From Schizochytrium sp. TIO01 (taxonomy: Eukaryota > Sar > Bigyra > Thraustochytrida > Thraustochytriidae): DNA of 64,000 nt. The translations under genes were made by a program, and so were the position numbers. Below the pieces are notes generated by a model, which was not told the origin of the DNA, ran no database searches, and saw only the letters and a list, made by a program, of their open reading frames with translations. Positions 51,498 through 62,500 of the stretch are shown here, one piece after another (position 1 is the stretch's first letter; the number at the start of each line of letters is the position of its first letter). The stretch lies in assembly GCA_004764695.1 (NCBI GenBank), contig SMSO01000035.1:4159040-4223039 (forward strand). The letters are read 5' to 3'.

Positions 51498-52684
51498 CTT
51501 GTATATATATTAATGTATGTATGTATGTATGTATGTATATCTATATAAATAGATAGATCCCTCGCAGGCACTTCAAGTGCAACACTCGAAGGTAGTTTCC
51601 TAATTTCTAAGTTCAGGATCTGGAAGTCCTTTGCCTAATAATCAGCTAACCTTTAAATTAACCCCGCTCGCTCAAAACCTTGACCAGAATTGACGCAAGA
51701 ATACCCAGAGGGCGGTCACACGAATAGCAGGCTATTTCTAAATCCCTCGTTGATGCCAAGCCAGCGCTTCCGCGAGATCTACTCCCAGCAAACCTGTGCG
51801 AAGAAGGATCCCGAGATCCTCTATTGTGGATATATTAAATATGACCAAATATTAGCGACCCCGAGGAGGTTGACCTTGGTGCTTCCGACTTATCTTGCAG
51901 TGCAACCAAGCAGCAATGACCACGAGGGTTCTGCCGGAGCCGTTCGTGGCCCTGAAAGACACCAGTTCTTCGTGCTGGAGTTATCTCTGTGTCGTCCTCG
52001 TTGTCTCCAAGAGCGAAGCGCGTGAACAGGCGGGTGAATGACCAAATAAAACGAGGGAAATGGAACGAAAATGGCGCCTCGCATGCACACACCCACCGGA
52101 CCACCGCCTCCACCCGGTAGACCTAGGTATCACCACGAAAGAAGACCCGGGGCTACACAGCCCTTGGCTACGAACTGCGCTCTCCGCCGCCGCGACCGCT
52201 CCTCCGCGCGCGATCGAGGCGGACTTGTCGAGGAGTTCTTGCTCTGCTGACCTTGTCTCCTGAGGTACCGGAGAAACCACACCTAAACTACCCTAAACCT
52301 TTTATTTTCCCGAAACTACTTTTACCTCACTAAACTACAAACACGTGTGTACGCTCGGCTCAACTTAAGTTACATACTACCCTCCTCAGGACACTGTTGT
52401 GAATTGGTACCGATCCGAGGTACAGAGGTCCTAATCCACTCCTAATCAGTTACCATAAACTCAGAGGACCAACGGAGCCTCCTTTTTCTTTGCTCTTTCC
52501 TTTCTTTTTCCTTTCTTTCAAGTTCTGAGTTATTCGTTACTATGGAATAAAAGACAGAGTAATTCTTTTTGGACAACGTGGACTGTACTAAAAGTGGAGC
52601 AGGATTTAGGATGAATAAAAGTGACAAAGTTGTGGACTTGAACTTGCGGTCAGAACGTAAAGTGGTGTCCTTTGGGCAGGAAAG
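51498..52684. other. Divergent promoter region between PIP5K and the TRIC-like gene
   Basis: The PIP5K side begins with an ATGT microsatellite (51514-51538) in its leader. Near the TRIC-like gene there are three related nonamers, CTAAACTAC at 52283, CGAAACTAC at 52311 and CTAAACTAC at 52330, spaced 28 and 19 bp. No gene is seen in between. Confidence 0.5.
51514..51538. repeat. ATGT tetranucleotide microsatellite
   Basis: Six ATGT units in the leader of the PIP5K gene, 17 bases before its start codon. Confidence 0.9.
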
Positions 52685-53602
52685 ATGGTGTCTGCGGATG
52701 TGGAGATGATGAAGAAGTGGGCATTCGTGGCGGCCACGGCAGCATCTGAGGTTGTTGGGTCGTGCGAGTCTGGGGCTGTCCAGAACGGTACTTCGTCTGG
52801 ATGCATGTTCAACCTTGAAGATGACTCTTCATTCTTTCCGAAGCTGCCATGGGGCTTGAGCTTACCGTCTCCGCCTGCATACTACGATAAACTACTGCTG
52901 TTTGCGTATTGTGTCGTTGTTGTGAAAAACACAGACCCAGTGTTAACCCGGGTAGTACACAGAAACAATCCGGTCATGTCGTTCTTAACCTCGGTCCTGG
53001 CAGGGTTTGGAGGCAGCCTCATCACACCCGCGCTGCTTGGACTCCAGGCACCGCCCGTTGTGGACCCAAAGCTACTCATGATGATGCTTCTTGCTTGGAT
53101 TTTGTACCACAACACTTGTTTCGGAAAACTGTGGCAGCAAACTGTTAATGATAGGCTTGCTGATTCTTTCTTGAAAGCTGGCTTTGAGATTTTCAGGTGC
53201 TTTGTTATGTTTTCTTGGTATAAGAAGTCGTACGCACTCATGGAGACACCAAGGTCAAGGATTCTTGCACCCATCATCTGCGGCACACTCGGCAGCTGTG
53301 GAGGTGCTTTTTTGCCATTCAGCAAGGGCCTTACCCCACTTGAGGCTGGTGTGCCGTGGAATGCAGAATCCTCATTTTATGCAATGGTCTTCTATCACGG
53401 TATTCGCAATGCCTTCGATCCGACGCCACTTGACCTTGAGAATTTGCAGCTTGCCATTTGCCTCGCAATGGTCTTTTGCAGGGTTTTCCCTTCTATGGCA
53501 GATATCATCGTGAGCCCAATTAGATACCTTCTGCGCGGCGTCTGTGGTCTTGCCTTTAAGCTGCCTGAGGATGCTGCAGCTGCCCATGAGAAACAAGACT
53601 AA
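52685..53602 (+). CDS. TRIC-type cation-channel-like membrane protein
   Basis: The protein has 305 residues and several hydrophobic segments: residues ~68-80 (LLLFAYCVVVVK), ~100-118, ~135-150, ~195-212, ~260-275. The pattern NNPVMSFLTSVLAGFGGSLITPALLG resembles the first glycine-kinked pore helix of trimeric intracellular cation channels. A second glycine-rich segment, ICGTLGSCGGAFL, followed by a charged KGL and an aromatic stretch fits the second TRIC repeat. TRIC channels sit in the ER/SR and carry K+ counter-current during calcium release. The similarity is moderate and I cannot score it. Another small polytopic family is possible. Confidence 0.5.
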   Translation: MVSADVEMMKKWAFVAATAASEVVGSCESGAVQNGTSSGCMFNLEDDSSFFPKLPWGLSLPSPPAYYDKLLLFAYCVVVVKNTDPVLTRVVHRNNPVMSFLTSVLAGFGGSLITPALLGLQAPPVVDPKLLMMMLLAWILYHNTCFGKLWQQTVNDRLADSFLKAGFEIFRCFVMFSWYKKSYALMETPRSRILAPIICGTLGSCGGAFLPFSKGLTPLEAGVPWNAESSFYAMVFYHGIRNAFDPTPLDLENLQLAICLAMVFCRVFPSMADIIVSPIRYLLRGVCGLAFKLPEDAAAAHEKQD

Positions 53603-54158
53603 CTTACGATGGAAGCCTGATGACTGATTATGCCCAAGGGTCATAACTTTTCTTCAGGAAAGCGTGCCCCACGCTCTTTTAAGCTTTGGGAAAGACGATT
53701 TGAGAACTGTTGTCAAGGTACGAATAGCCCATGTAATCTAGAAGCCTGCAAGATCAACTTTACTCCTGCCAATACTGTCGACTCTCGTCTTTCGGTTGCG
53801 TTGTCCATACGTTTTCACTCATTATGGCAAAAAATAAAAAATTTTAAAATGACGGCAGCACGAAGAGAGTAAGGAAAGAACAAGTAAACAACAAGACCTC
53901 GATAAGATTGAGGTTGGAAAAAGTTTGGCTTGTATGTGATTCACATTGAATGTATGTCCCCAAAAATATGCAGGTACATTCCACCATACTCTTTTGCACA
54001 TGCACAACAATGTATGGAGTATGCACATTTTGCTTGATTTTATTCGCACAGAACCTCAGCAATCGAATTTACTAAATACCAAAAGATATACTAATCTGCC
54101 TATTACCACCACTGAACATCACCACCCCCATTCCAGGATTTAATTGGCCTTACTTCTC
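53603..54158. other. Convergent intergenic region
   Basis: Lies between the TRIC-like gene (+) and the two-exon Pro/Gln-rich gene (-). AATAAA at 53833-53838 is a candidate 3' signal for the TRIC-like transcript. Nothing else is recognised. Confidence 0.5.
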
Positions 54159-54938
54159 TCACTTGAAGAACTTGCCAATCTTGCCAAACTTGAACTTGTG
54201 CTTGTTCTTGTACTTGTACCCCTTGTGCTTGTACCCTTTGTTCTTGTAAGCCTTGTTCTTGTAAGCCTGTGTGACAAACCATTAACCATGCATCCACACA
54301 AAAAAAACACAAAAAAAAAGACAGCTGTCAGCAAACCTGTTGTTTTAAGACTCTTGCAATCGTAATCTTAGCAAGCGCTACTTTGTCTTTGCCTAAACGA
54401 TCCATGTTCATGACACTCGCAAATATAATTGCAGTGACATGTATCTAGTAGACGGCTCAAAACTTACCTTGTGTGGCTTTCCACCTGCCACTACCACTGT
54501 GTGTACAGGTTGCTGCACGTACACCGGCTGCTGGTACACTGGCTGCTGAGTATACACAGGTTGCGGCTGAGGGTGCTGATAGTGCGGCTGTTGGTGGTGC
54601 GGCTGTTGGTGGTGAGGCGGTTGTTGATGATGTTGGACCTGCTGATGATGCTGTGGAGGCTGCATTTGCATGTGGTGACCTCCAGGCGCAGGGTACGGCT
54701 GCTGAGGTGCTGGAGGCTGCTGGTAAGGCGCATAATGAGCTTGCGGGGGAGCCGCATACGGCACCTGCTGGGCCGGGTAAGCACCTGGTGCGCCATAGTA
54801 CGCCGGCTGTGGCACAGGAGCTCCATGAGGAGGAGGAGGAGCCTGTTGCGCCGGCGGGTACGCCGGAGCACCGATCGCCTGCTGATAGATCGACTTGCCA
54901 GCAGAAGCCTGCTGCGCATACGGGTTGTAGCCCGACAT
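54159..54938 (-). CDS. Two-exon Pro/Gln/Tyr-rich protein with Lys/Tyr tail (GRP-A3/XYPPX-like)
   Basis: Exon 1 is 54938-54468: 157 codons, M-S-G-Y-N-P-Y-A start, full of QQP, YPAPG and HHQQP repeats, ending GGKPHK. Its last codon AAG abuts a perfect donor GTAAGT. Exon 2 is 54266-54159, in phase 0 after a CACAG acceptor. It adds 35 residues made of Y-K-x-K repeats (AYKNKAYKNKGYKHKGYKYK), then FGKIGKFFK and a stop. The mature protein would be 192 residues. The layout, with a disordered PYQ-rich body and a short K-F-G-K tail, resembles the glycine-rich protein A3 / XYPPX-repeat proteins found across eukaryotes; their function is little known (stress, membrane or condensate roles have been suggested). 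Without splicing, the frame runs into an intron and loses the tail. Confidence 0.72.
54267..54467 (-). other. 201-bp spliceosomal intron
   Basis: On the reverse strand the intron opens AAG|GTAAGT, has a long T/G-rich pyrimidine tract ending TTTGTCACACAG, and rejoins in phase 0. It is the only intron in the window that I can place with confidence. Confidence 0.75.
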
Positions 54939-56583
54939 CGTTGGCTCGGCGCAGGCGAAGGACCCAAGTCTACGCCGAGGTGGGACAAATTGGCTTTAAT
55001 TCTTCATCGAGTTCGCAATTTCTGATTCTCTTTGTTCTCGCGCGCCTGCGGATGTCCTTGGACGTGTAAGCTCTGGCGGCTCTTTCTTTTCTTTCCTCTT
55101 ACAATATCTTCGGACCATTTTGTAGAGGAGGCTTGTTGGTATGGCAAAATGAACACGTCGCAATATTGGTAAAGATCATGATATCGATGCAGACAGAGAG
55201 AACTTTGTGGACGGAGGGTGCTTCAAGTTGAGGCCCTCGAGCTCGAGAGGGAAGGAAGCTTGAGCTTGGCTTTGTGGCGTGAGGTGAATGCGTGCTGTTC
55301 GCTCTTGAGCTGATGACAGCGTGGTGCAGAGAGTTTGATTCCTTGACTTGAGTTGTCAAGAGTTCGTTTGCTTGACCGTGTGCTTGTTTAGATAACTTCG
55401 ACTGCTGGAGTTTTTGCGATTGAGATGGAGGTTGCACATTGCACGATCAACGAACCGACTCACTCACGTGGACCGACTGACGGTTCTTTTGGAGAAAAGC
55501 AAATGAAGATATCAAACCAATGCACGATTCGAGCATTTTGACGCAAGTGAGAGCTCACGGATCCCGGAGGTTTCGACCTCGAGACGCTGGAAACTGCGCG
55601 GAGGAATGAATGGAAGGGTTTCGGATTGTGTAAATAAAGGCACAGCCTTAGGTTCGAGATGTGGTAAAAGGAAAGGGCTAATCTGCAAAGCACTAGGCTT
55701 TGCAAGAAACACAACGCAGAGCGAACCTATTGCAGATAAGGGTGCATTGACCGCATATGAAGAGTGACAATAGAGCAAAGCAGCTCTGACAAGAGGACAG
55801 ATGTGAAAAGTAGTGAGGTCATGCGATCTAGCAACCTTATAAAGGAAGACCATTTCATTCTCTAGAGGTTTCTTGTGAGAAAAAAGTTGAAGCTGCACAT
55901 GTGTGCAAAAGCTAGGAACACCAGAATCACCACCACATGCAATTTAGTACGCCAGGCGGGTTCTAGTATGTAGATACCTGCGTAAAGGCCTCAGACAATT
56001 ATAATATTTCCATTCCTTTTCTTTTTCCTTCCATTTTTCTTTTCTCTTTTTCATTTATTTTTTTTCTAATGGAAAGGGACTCTTTAGCAGTGTACCTTCC
56101 TTCACCGAGCAATGACAATTCAAGGCCATACCTTTATCTGAGCTCCCATCTCATCGAAGTCAAAGGGTCTGGGAAAGATGTGTTCGTGTTTGTTTCTTTA
56201 AGGTGTTAAGGGTCGTCTGCCTCGCATTGTATCTAGCTTTGATAAACCCCTCACTGCCTAGACTGCGCGAAGTTTTGGGATGATTCAGATAAAATGGTCC
56301 AACGGGTCGATAGCCCATTTTGTAAACGGTCATATTATTGGGAGACTCGTAGCAGCAGTCTAAGCTTGCTTGGTTATAGAATTATAGAGCACTATATTTG
56401 TACCTTTTGCAGAAGTGGACCAGAGTTCTTTTGCAAGAAGCTCGGGGCTCGCGGCATTGATCAGAGCCCGCAGAGGAGACCCGATCAGACGCAACTGAAG
56501 AAGCGTAGCGTTTTGCTGTTGAAGCGTTAGAACTTGGTGGCAGCGGTGTTAATCCTCATTCTGCTGCACCAAGGGCATTGGCC
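54939..56583. other. Divergent intergenic region
   Basis: Contains the promoters of the Pro/Gln-rich gene (-) and the dynein heavy chain (+). 55200-55600 is rich in CTCGAG/CTTGAG-type words like other intergenic islands; 55990-56070 is a pyrimidine-rich stretch. No gene is recognised. Confidence 0.5.
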
Positions 56584-59500
56584 ATGGAGGACCAACTTGT
56601 GCACAGCGCACTAGGGCTCCTTGGAGGTGGTCCTGGTCTTCGCGACGAGGACATCGCTAATGTGCAAGAAAGCAAAGCTGATGTGGATGACGATGTACGA
56701 AGCACAATCAGCAGTTTCCTTGGAGGTGCTAAAATTAGAAGCCTGCTCCTGACCGTAGATGACAACACCGGTAAACTATCTGCAACTACCCGAGTTGAAG
56801 AAACTCTTCGGGGAAACTTTAGGAAAGCAGCTAAAGATGGCAATCTACGTCATATTTGCTATGTGAAGCAAAGTTGTGGAGTCGTTAATGATGTCTCCCG
56901 GGATCTTATTGTCACTAGTGGATGCTCTCTGGAAGCATTTTACTACTGCCTTCATGAGGTCTACGGCCCTGCGGCGGGTGGACCAGCTCGCGAACTTGTA
57001 GACCGTCTTGATGAAGACCTTCGAGAAGTTGTTTCCCAGGATGGTGTACTTGGTCTTGACGAGGAACTCCAACATTACGAGAACCAACGCAAGGGCAAGG
57101 CAACTGCAGCCTTACTACGACAACTAGTCGAGGCGGCTAAGATTTCACCTGAAGAACTTGTAGATGTGGCAGCAACTGCCCTCCATGACTTGCGTGGCGA
57201 ATCATACCCAGATTTTCGCCTGCGTGAACTTGTTTATGTTATTGAAACCCAATATATTTTTGGAGGTAACAACAAAAGCGAAGAATCCGTATGGTCTTTG
57301 ACCCGTCCTCAGCTTGAAGACCGTGTGCGCGTTGGCATTCAGTGGATTTCTCTTCTTCGAGAGCTCGAACTCTCGGGCTCTGCACAAACAAATTCATCCA
57401 AAACACTTCAACGCCTCGAGGACGTTGCGCGGATCCGGACCACGCAGGAGGAGTTGCGCCGTTTACTTGGTGATGAAGACAGCAATAGTGTATCGGATGG
57501 ACCTGATAATAGAGCTGATTCAAGCCTACTCTCTTCTGAAAAGGTGTGGAACGGTAGTCTCGTTGCTTTTGAAGGCAGCTTCCTTCGTATGGAAAAAGTT
57601 GTGGCTAGTCAGCTTCGTTCCCGCCTTGGCGCTGTAGCTCCTGAAAGAGTTCTGAGCCTTTTGATTCAATATAAAACAGTTATGACCCGGCCTAATATGC
57701 GAACTATGCTAGTGACTGAGCGCGAAACCGCACTAGCTAGCATTTCACGCATGCTTGAAGAAATGGAAGCAGAATTTGATGCCCGCTCAGGGTCTCCACC
57801 CACAAGCAAAGCCAATACTTCTCCCGTAATTGCAGGTATATTATGGGCTAAGCAACTTCTCTACACTGTTGATACAATGACTGAAACTGTTCGTGAGCTT
57901 TTAGATGACCTTGGTGCCTGTGATCGCGTCCTGGATACCTCGCGGAGCTTGGCTGGTCGATTGGAATCATGGCAGGCTGACCTCTTTCGTGACTGGTGCA
58001 TGGAAATGGAAGACGATGAGGAGTCTCTCGGGCTGCATGGTCAGCTGCTTGAAATCGATATGAACGGAATTGTCTGTGTCAACTTCTCTGAACGCCTTGT
58101 GACACTTTTGCGCGAGGTTCGCCAGTTTACTGAACTTGGCTTTAAAGTACCATCTCATGTTCGCGAAGCTGCCAAAAAAGCTGAGCAGGTCTACCACCAC
58201 GGTGTAATGTTGAAAAAAACAGCAACCCTTTTCAACTCAATGGAGACTCAGATCATTCCTTCACAAAAAGCAATGCTCTTTGATGCCCTCGTAGAATTTG
58301 AGACACAAATAACCCAGAGTAAGATGGTATGGGATGAGCACAGTGACCCGTCAACATGTCGGAATTACGTAAATCAGCTTCGTCGAGCAGCCGATAAGCT
58401 CACACAAGAGAATCGGCAACTACAAAAGACCCATCAAGTTCTTGGAAACCTCACTGTTCAACTCATGGATATTGATCTTTTACGGCATGGAGAACGCTGG
58501 CGGCAACAATGGGGCAAAATGACCCAGCTCATGAATCGAATGGAGGCTTCGTATGCTCCTAAGCGAATGCGCGCTTGGAAGCTGCACTGGGACCATCAAG
58601 TATACAAAGCTTTGGAATCTTCATATCGACTTGGTCTTGAGACACTCAATGAACAGCTTGGTGAGATTAAGGCTGAGATTGTGTTCTCGCACTCTACACA
58701 TAGCCTACAATTTCGCCCACCACTTGAAGAGCTCCGTGCAACCTATAATCGCAAAATGAAAAAGTTCATTTCCATTCCTGCCTCTTTCCAAGGCTTTAGT
58801 GCGGCATCGAGCTTGTACGTCAAAATGGCTGATCGCAACGCGGAGTCTCTTCTTCAGGTTTACCGAAAAGCCGAGGAACTGTTCACTCGTCTGGAGGACT
58901 TGTGTGATTCTTTCTCCTCCTATGTAACGCTTGGTAAAGTTGTTGACCTTGACGCTTTCATCGAATTTCTGAAGCTTCAATCGGCTGCTGATTTTGAAGT
59001 CAACCTAAAGTCCCTCAAAACGCGTCGAAAGGAACTTGACAAGATTCAAGACTTTTACAAGGTTGATTGTTTTGCTATTAGCACTGTGGCTTTGAAAATG
59101 TCTATTCAGGACCAGCTGGTACGGCTTGGTGACTCTCTTCTCGTGGCTCTCCGCCGCAATGTTCTGACTGTTCTGAAGGAAGTTGATAGCTTTCTAACAA
59201 CCTCCATGGAGCGTCTGAGCACTCGCCCAGAGTCGATCTCGGAGATTTCTGATGCAACAGCTGAGTGGAACCGTATTTCTGAGAACTCCCCGGGCATCAA
59301 GCTTCAATGGGATCGCATCGAACCGGCACGAAAGCTTCTCTTAACCTCGCATAGCAACCAATTGGATATTAGTGAAGTGCTTGAAATTCATGCGCGTCTT
59401 CCATCTCTTTGGGATAATTTTGAAGTTGCACTTGTGGCCTTTAATGATATGATTCATGACCAGCGAGAAGCCCTCAAGGCCCGTGTTGATGATGATGTGG

Positions 59501-62500
59501 AAGCCTGCCGTCAGAAGATCGATCAATTTGCCTCTCGGTGGAAGTCCCTTAAACCTGATGCTGCCTCACTGGATTGGAATCAGCCAGCTGCCGTAGAAAC
59601 TGTGCTGGATGAGCTTGGGGAATGGAAAGAGCAGTTTGCAGAGATTGATAGAGTCGCTAGCGAATGCGTCTCTAATTGCGAACATTTTGAACTTCCAGCC
59701 CCTGAATTCGAAGCCCTCGATTCTATTAAGCGTGATTACGAAACCACCCAGCTAGAGTGGGATAAGTATCGTGAATTCAAAGACGAGCTTATGGTGCAGC
59801 GTGAGAAGGATTGGCTTTCGTTCCGTGCAAGTATCTATGATGCAGAAGACCTGGCGCGAAAATGGCTTGATACTTTTAAAGGTCAAGCAAAGGGTCCAGT
59901 ACTGGATCACATTGCAGAGATTTGTGAAAGTCTACGAAAGGCTGTCCCTGCGCTAAAATTTATGCGGGGTGAACCATTCAAAGAAGAGCATTGGTCTACG
60001 CTTTTCCGCAAGCTTGGAATGCCGAAGAACGTATCTCTACAGAACTTGAAGTTTGGACATTTTGTTGATGTCATTGATAGCGTAGCAGAGAACTTGCAAT
60101 TCGCAAAGGATATGACTGCCCGGGCTCAAGGGGAAGTCACTATTCGGGAGGCAATTATGGAGCTCAAGGCTTGGGCTGAAACAGCCTCCGTAGAGCTGTT
60201 CGATCACGAAGAAGAAGGTCGTGTTACCCCACTTATCAAGAACTGGCGAGACGTTCTAACTGAACTTGGTGACAACCAAAGCCTTCTTTCATCTCTGAAG
60301 GAATCGCCATACTATAAACCTTTTGAACAGCAAGCAAGCGTCTATGAGCAGAATATGGCAGACCTCGACGCCTACTTGGGCATGATGAACCAGATCCAAC
60401 GTAAGTGGTTGTACTTGGAACCTATTTTCAATAAAGGTGCTTTACCTGCTGAAGCAAACCGCTTCCGCCGCATTGATGATGACTGGGTTGACATTATGAA
60501 AAAGCTTTCTTGTGAACCTTTGCTCTTTGGTTTGTGTGACGAGTCAAACTTTCCTCGTATGCGTGAGACACTTACAAACATGTGTGACCAACTCGAGCGT
60601 TGCCAAAAGGCTTTGGCTGATTTTCTAGAGGAGAAGCGCAGTCGCCTTCCTCGATTTTATTTCATTGGTGATGATGACCTGCTGGAGATCCTTGGTCAAG
60701 CTAGAAACCCGCTTGTAATTCAGTCACATCTAAAGAAGCTATTTCAAGGCATTCATTCTGTACGCTTCAACGACGACTCCTCAGCGATTGTGGCTATTAA
60801 CTCAAGTGCGGGCGAAGAAGTGAAACTTGAACGTCCCGTCACCGTGACGATTCATGTCGAAGAATGGCTTCAAGAGCTTAGTGATGAGGTACGCCACACA
60901 TTGCAAGCCCTTGTTGTACGATGTGTTCATGAAAAGCAAGTGTCTTTAGCTGATTTCCCCAGCCAGGTATTGTGTTTGGCAGAAACAATCAAGTTTACCT
61001 CTCGATGTGAACATGCAATTAAACAGAACAAAATATCCTCCCTCAAGAAGCTTTTGCGTAAGACTCTGCAAGGATACACTAGTGCACAGGATCTCGATGC
61101 TCTGAGTCAGCTTAAAGTCAAGGCTTTGGTTCTCGATCTTGTGCACAATATTGCAATTTGTGAGGAGCTTGAAGAAGCAGATATCGGCTCTGCACAGGAT
61201 TGGCACTGGGAAAAACAGCTTCGGTACTATCTAACAAAGGACAACATTTGTGTAGTCCGCATGTGTGATGCAGAAATGAAGTATACGTATGAATATTGGG
61301 GTAATGCTCCCAAACTGGTGCACACACCTCTTACAGACAAGTGCTACCTAACGCTCACTCAAGGTATGCACATGGGCTTTGGAGGCTCCCCATACGGTCC
61401 TGCAGGTACTGGCAAAACAGAGTCTGTAAAGGCGCTGGGCAATTGCCTGGGCCGTCAGGTCCTTGTTTTTAATTGTGATGAAGGGCTTGATCACCATAGT
61501 ATGGGTCGCATTTTCACAGGCTTGGTAAAGTGCGGTGCATGGGGCTGCTTTGACGAATTTAACCGTCTCAAGGAAGACCAACTTTCAGCTGTTTCGCAGC
61601 AAATCCAAGTCATTCAAGCTGCGATCAAGGAGAAAGCGAGCAAAGTAAAGCTTCTCAACAAGTCAATCGACGTAGATCCCAACGCAGGTATTTTTGTAAC
61701 CATGAACCCGGCCGGAAAGGGTTACGGCGGTCGCTCTAAGCTGCCTGACAACTTGAAGCAGCTTTTCAGACCTGTTGCCATGTCTCGTCCAGATAACAAC
61801 TTGATTGCTGAAGTTATTCTATACTCGGAAGGATTCCAGGAAGCTCGTGACCTTGGTCAAAAGCTTGTTTCATTATATAGTCTATCGAAGCAACTCCTTA
61901 GTGCTCAACTTCACTATGATTGGGGTCTTCGTGCCATGAAGGCTGTGCTTAATACCGGTGGTAAGCTTGTCATGGAAGCAAAACGCAGACAAGGCGGCGG
62001 CTCTCTTGACCCTGAAACTGAAAAGGCGTTGCTTATTCAGTCCATTCGTGTTAACACGCTTTCAAAGCTAACATTTGAGGATGCTAGTGCATTCCAAGGT
62101 CTAATTCGAGACATCTTTCCGGGTGCAAAAACCTCCGATGTTGCTGATGAAGCTCTCGAGGAGGCAATCCGTATCGTCATGACAGATGAAATGAAGATCA
62201 CACATAACGAGACTCAGGTTCGGAAAATGCTTCAGCTAAAAGAGTCTCTTGATCAGCGTATGGGTTGTGTCATAGTGGGTCCGAGTGGGTGCGGTAAAAC
62301 TACCCTTTGGCAAGTTTTGCGTTCAGCTCTGAAAAAAACAGGCACCCAAATTAAGGTCTACGAGATGAACCCCAAGTCAATGCCTCGTGAGCGACTTCTT
62401 GGACATATGGATATGGATACACGCGAATGGTTCGATGGTGTACTGACAAATGCTGCCCGTCAGGTTGTGAAAGAACCTGTTGAGGTCCGTTCGTGGATTG

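Noticed and set aside
54471..55069. Two 184-198 codon forward frames over the Pro/Gln-rich gene
   Set aside because: They are complements of CAG/CAC-rich coding sequence on the reverse strand, which has a proper start, splice site and tail.
56530..56560. TTGGTGGCAGCGGTG as an LTR-retroelement primer-binding site
   Set aside because: No matching LTRs, polypurine tract or gag/pol nearby; it directly precedes the dynein-2 start codon.
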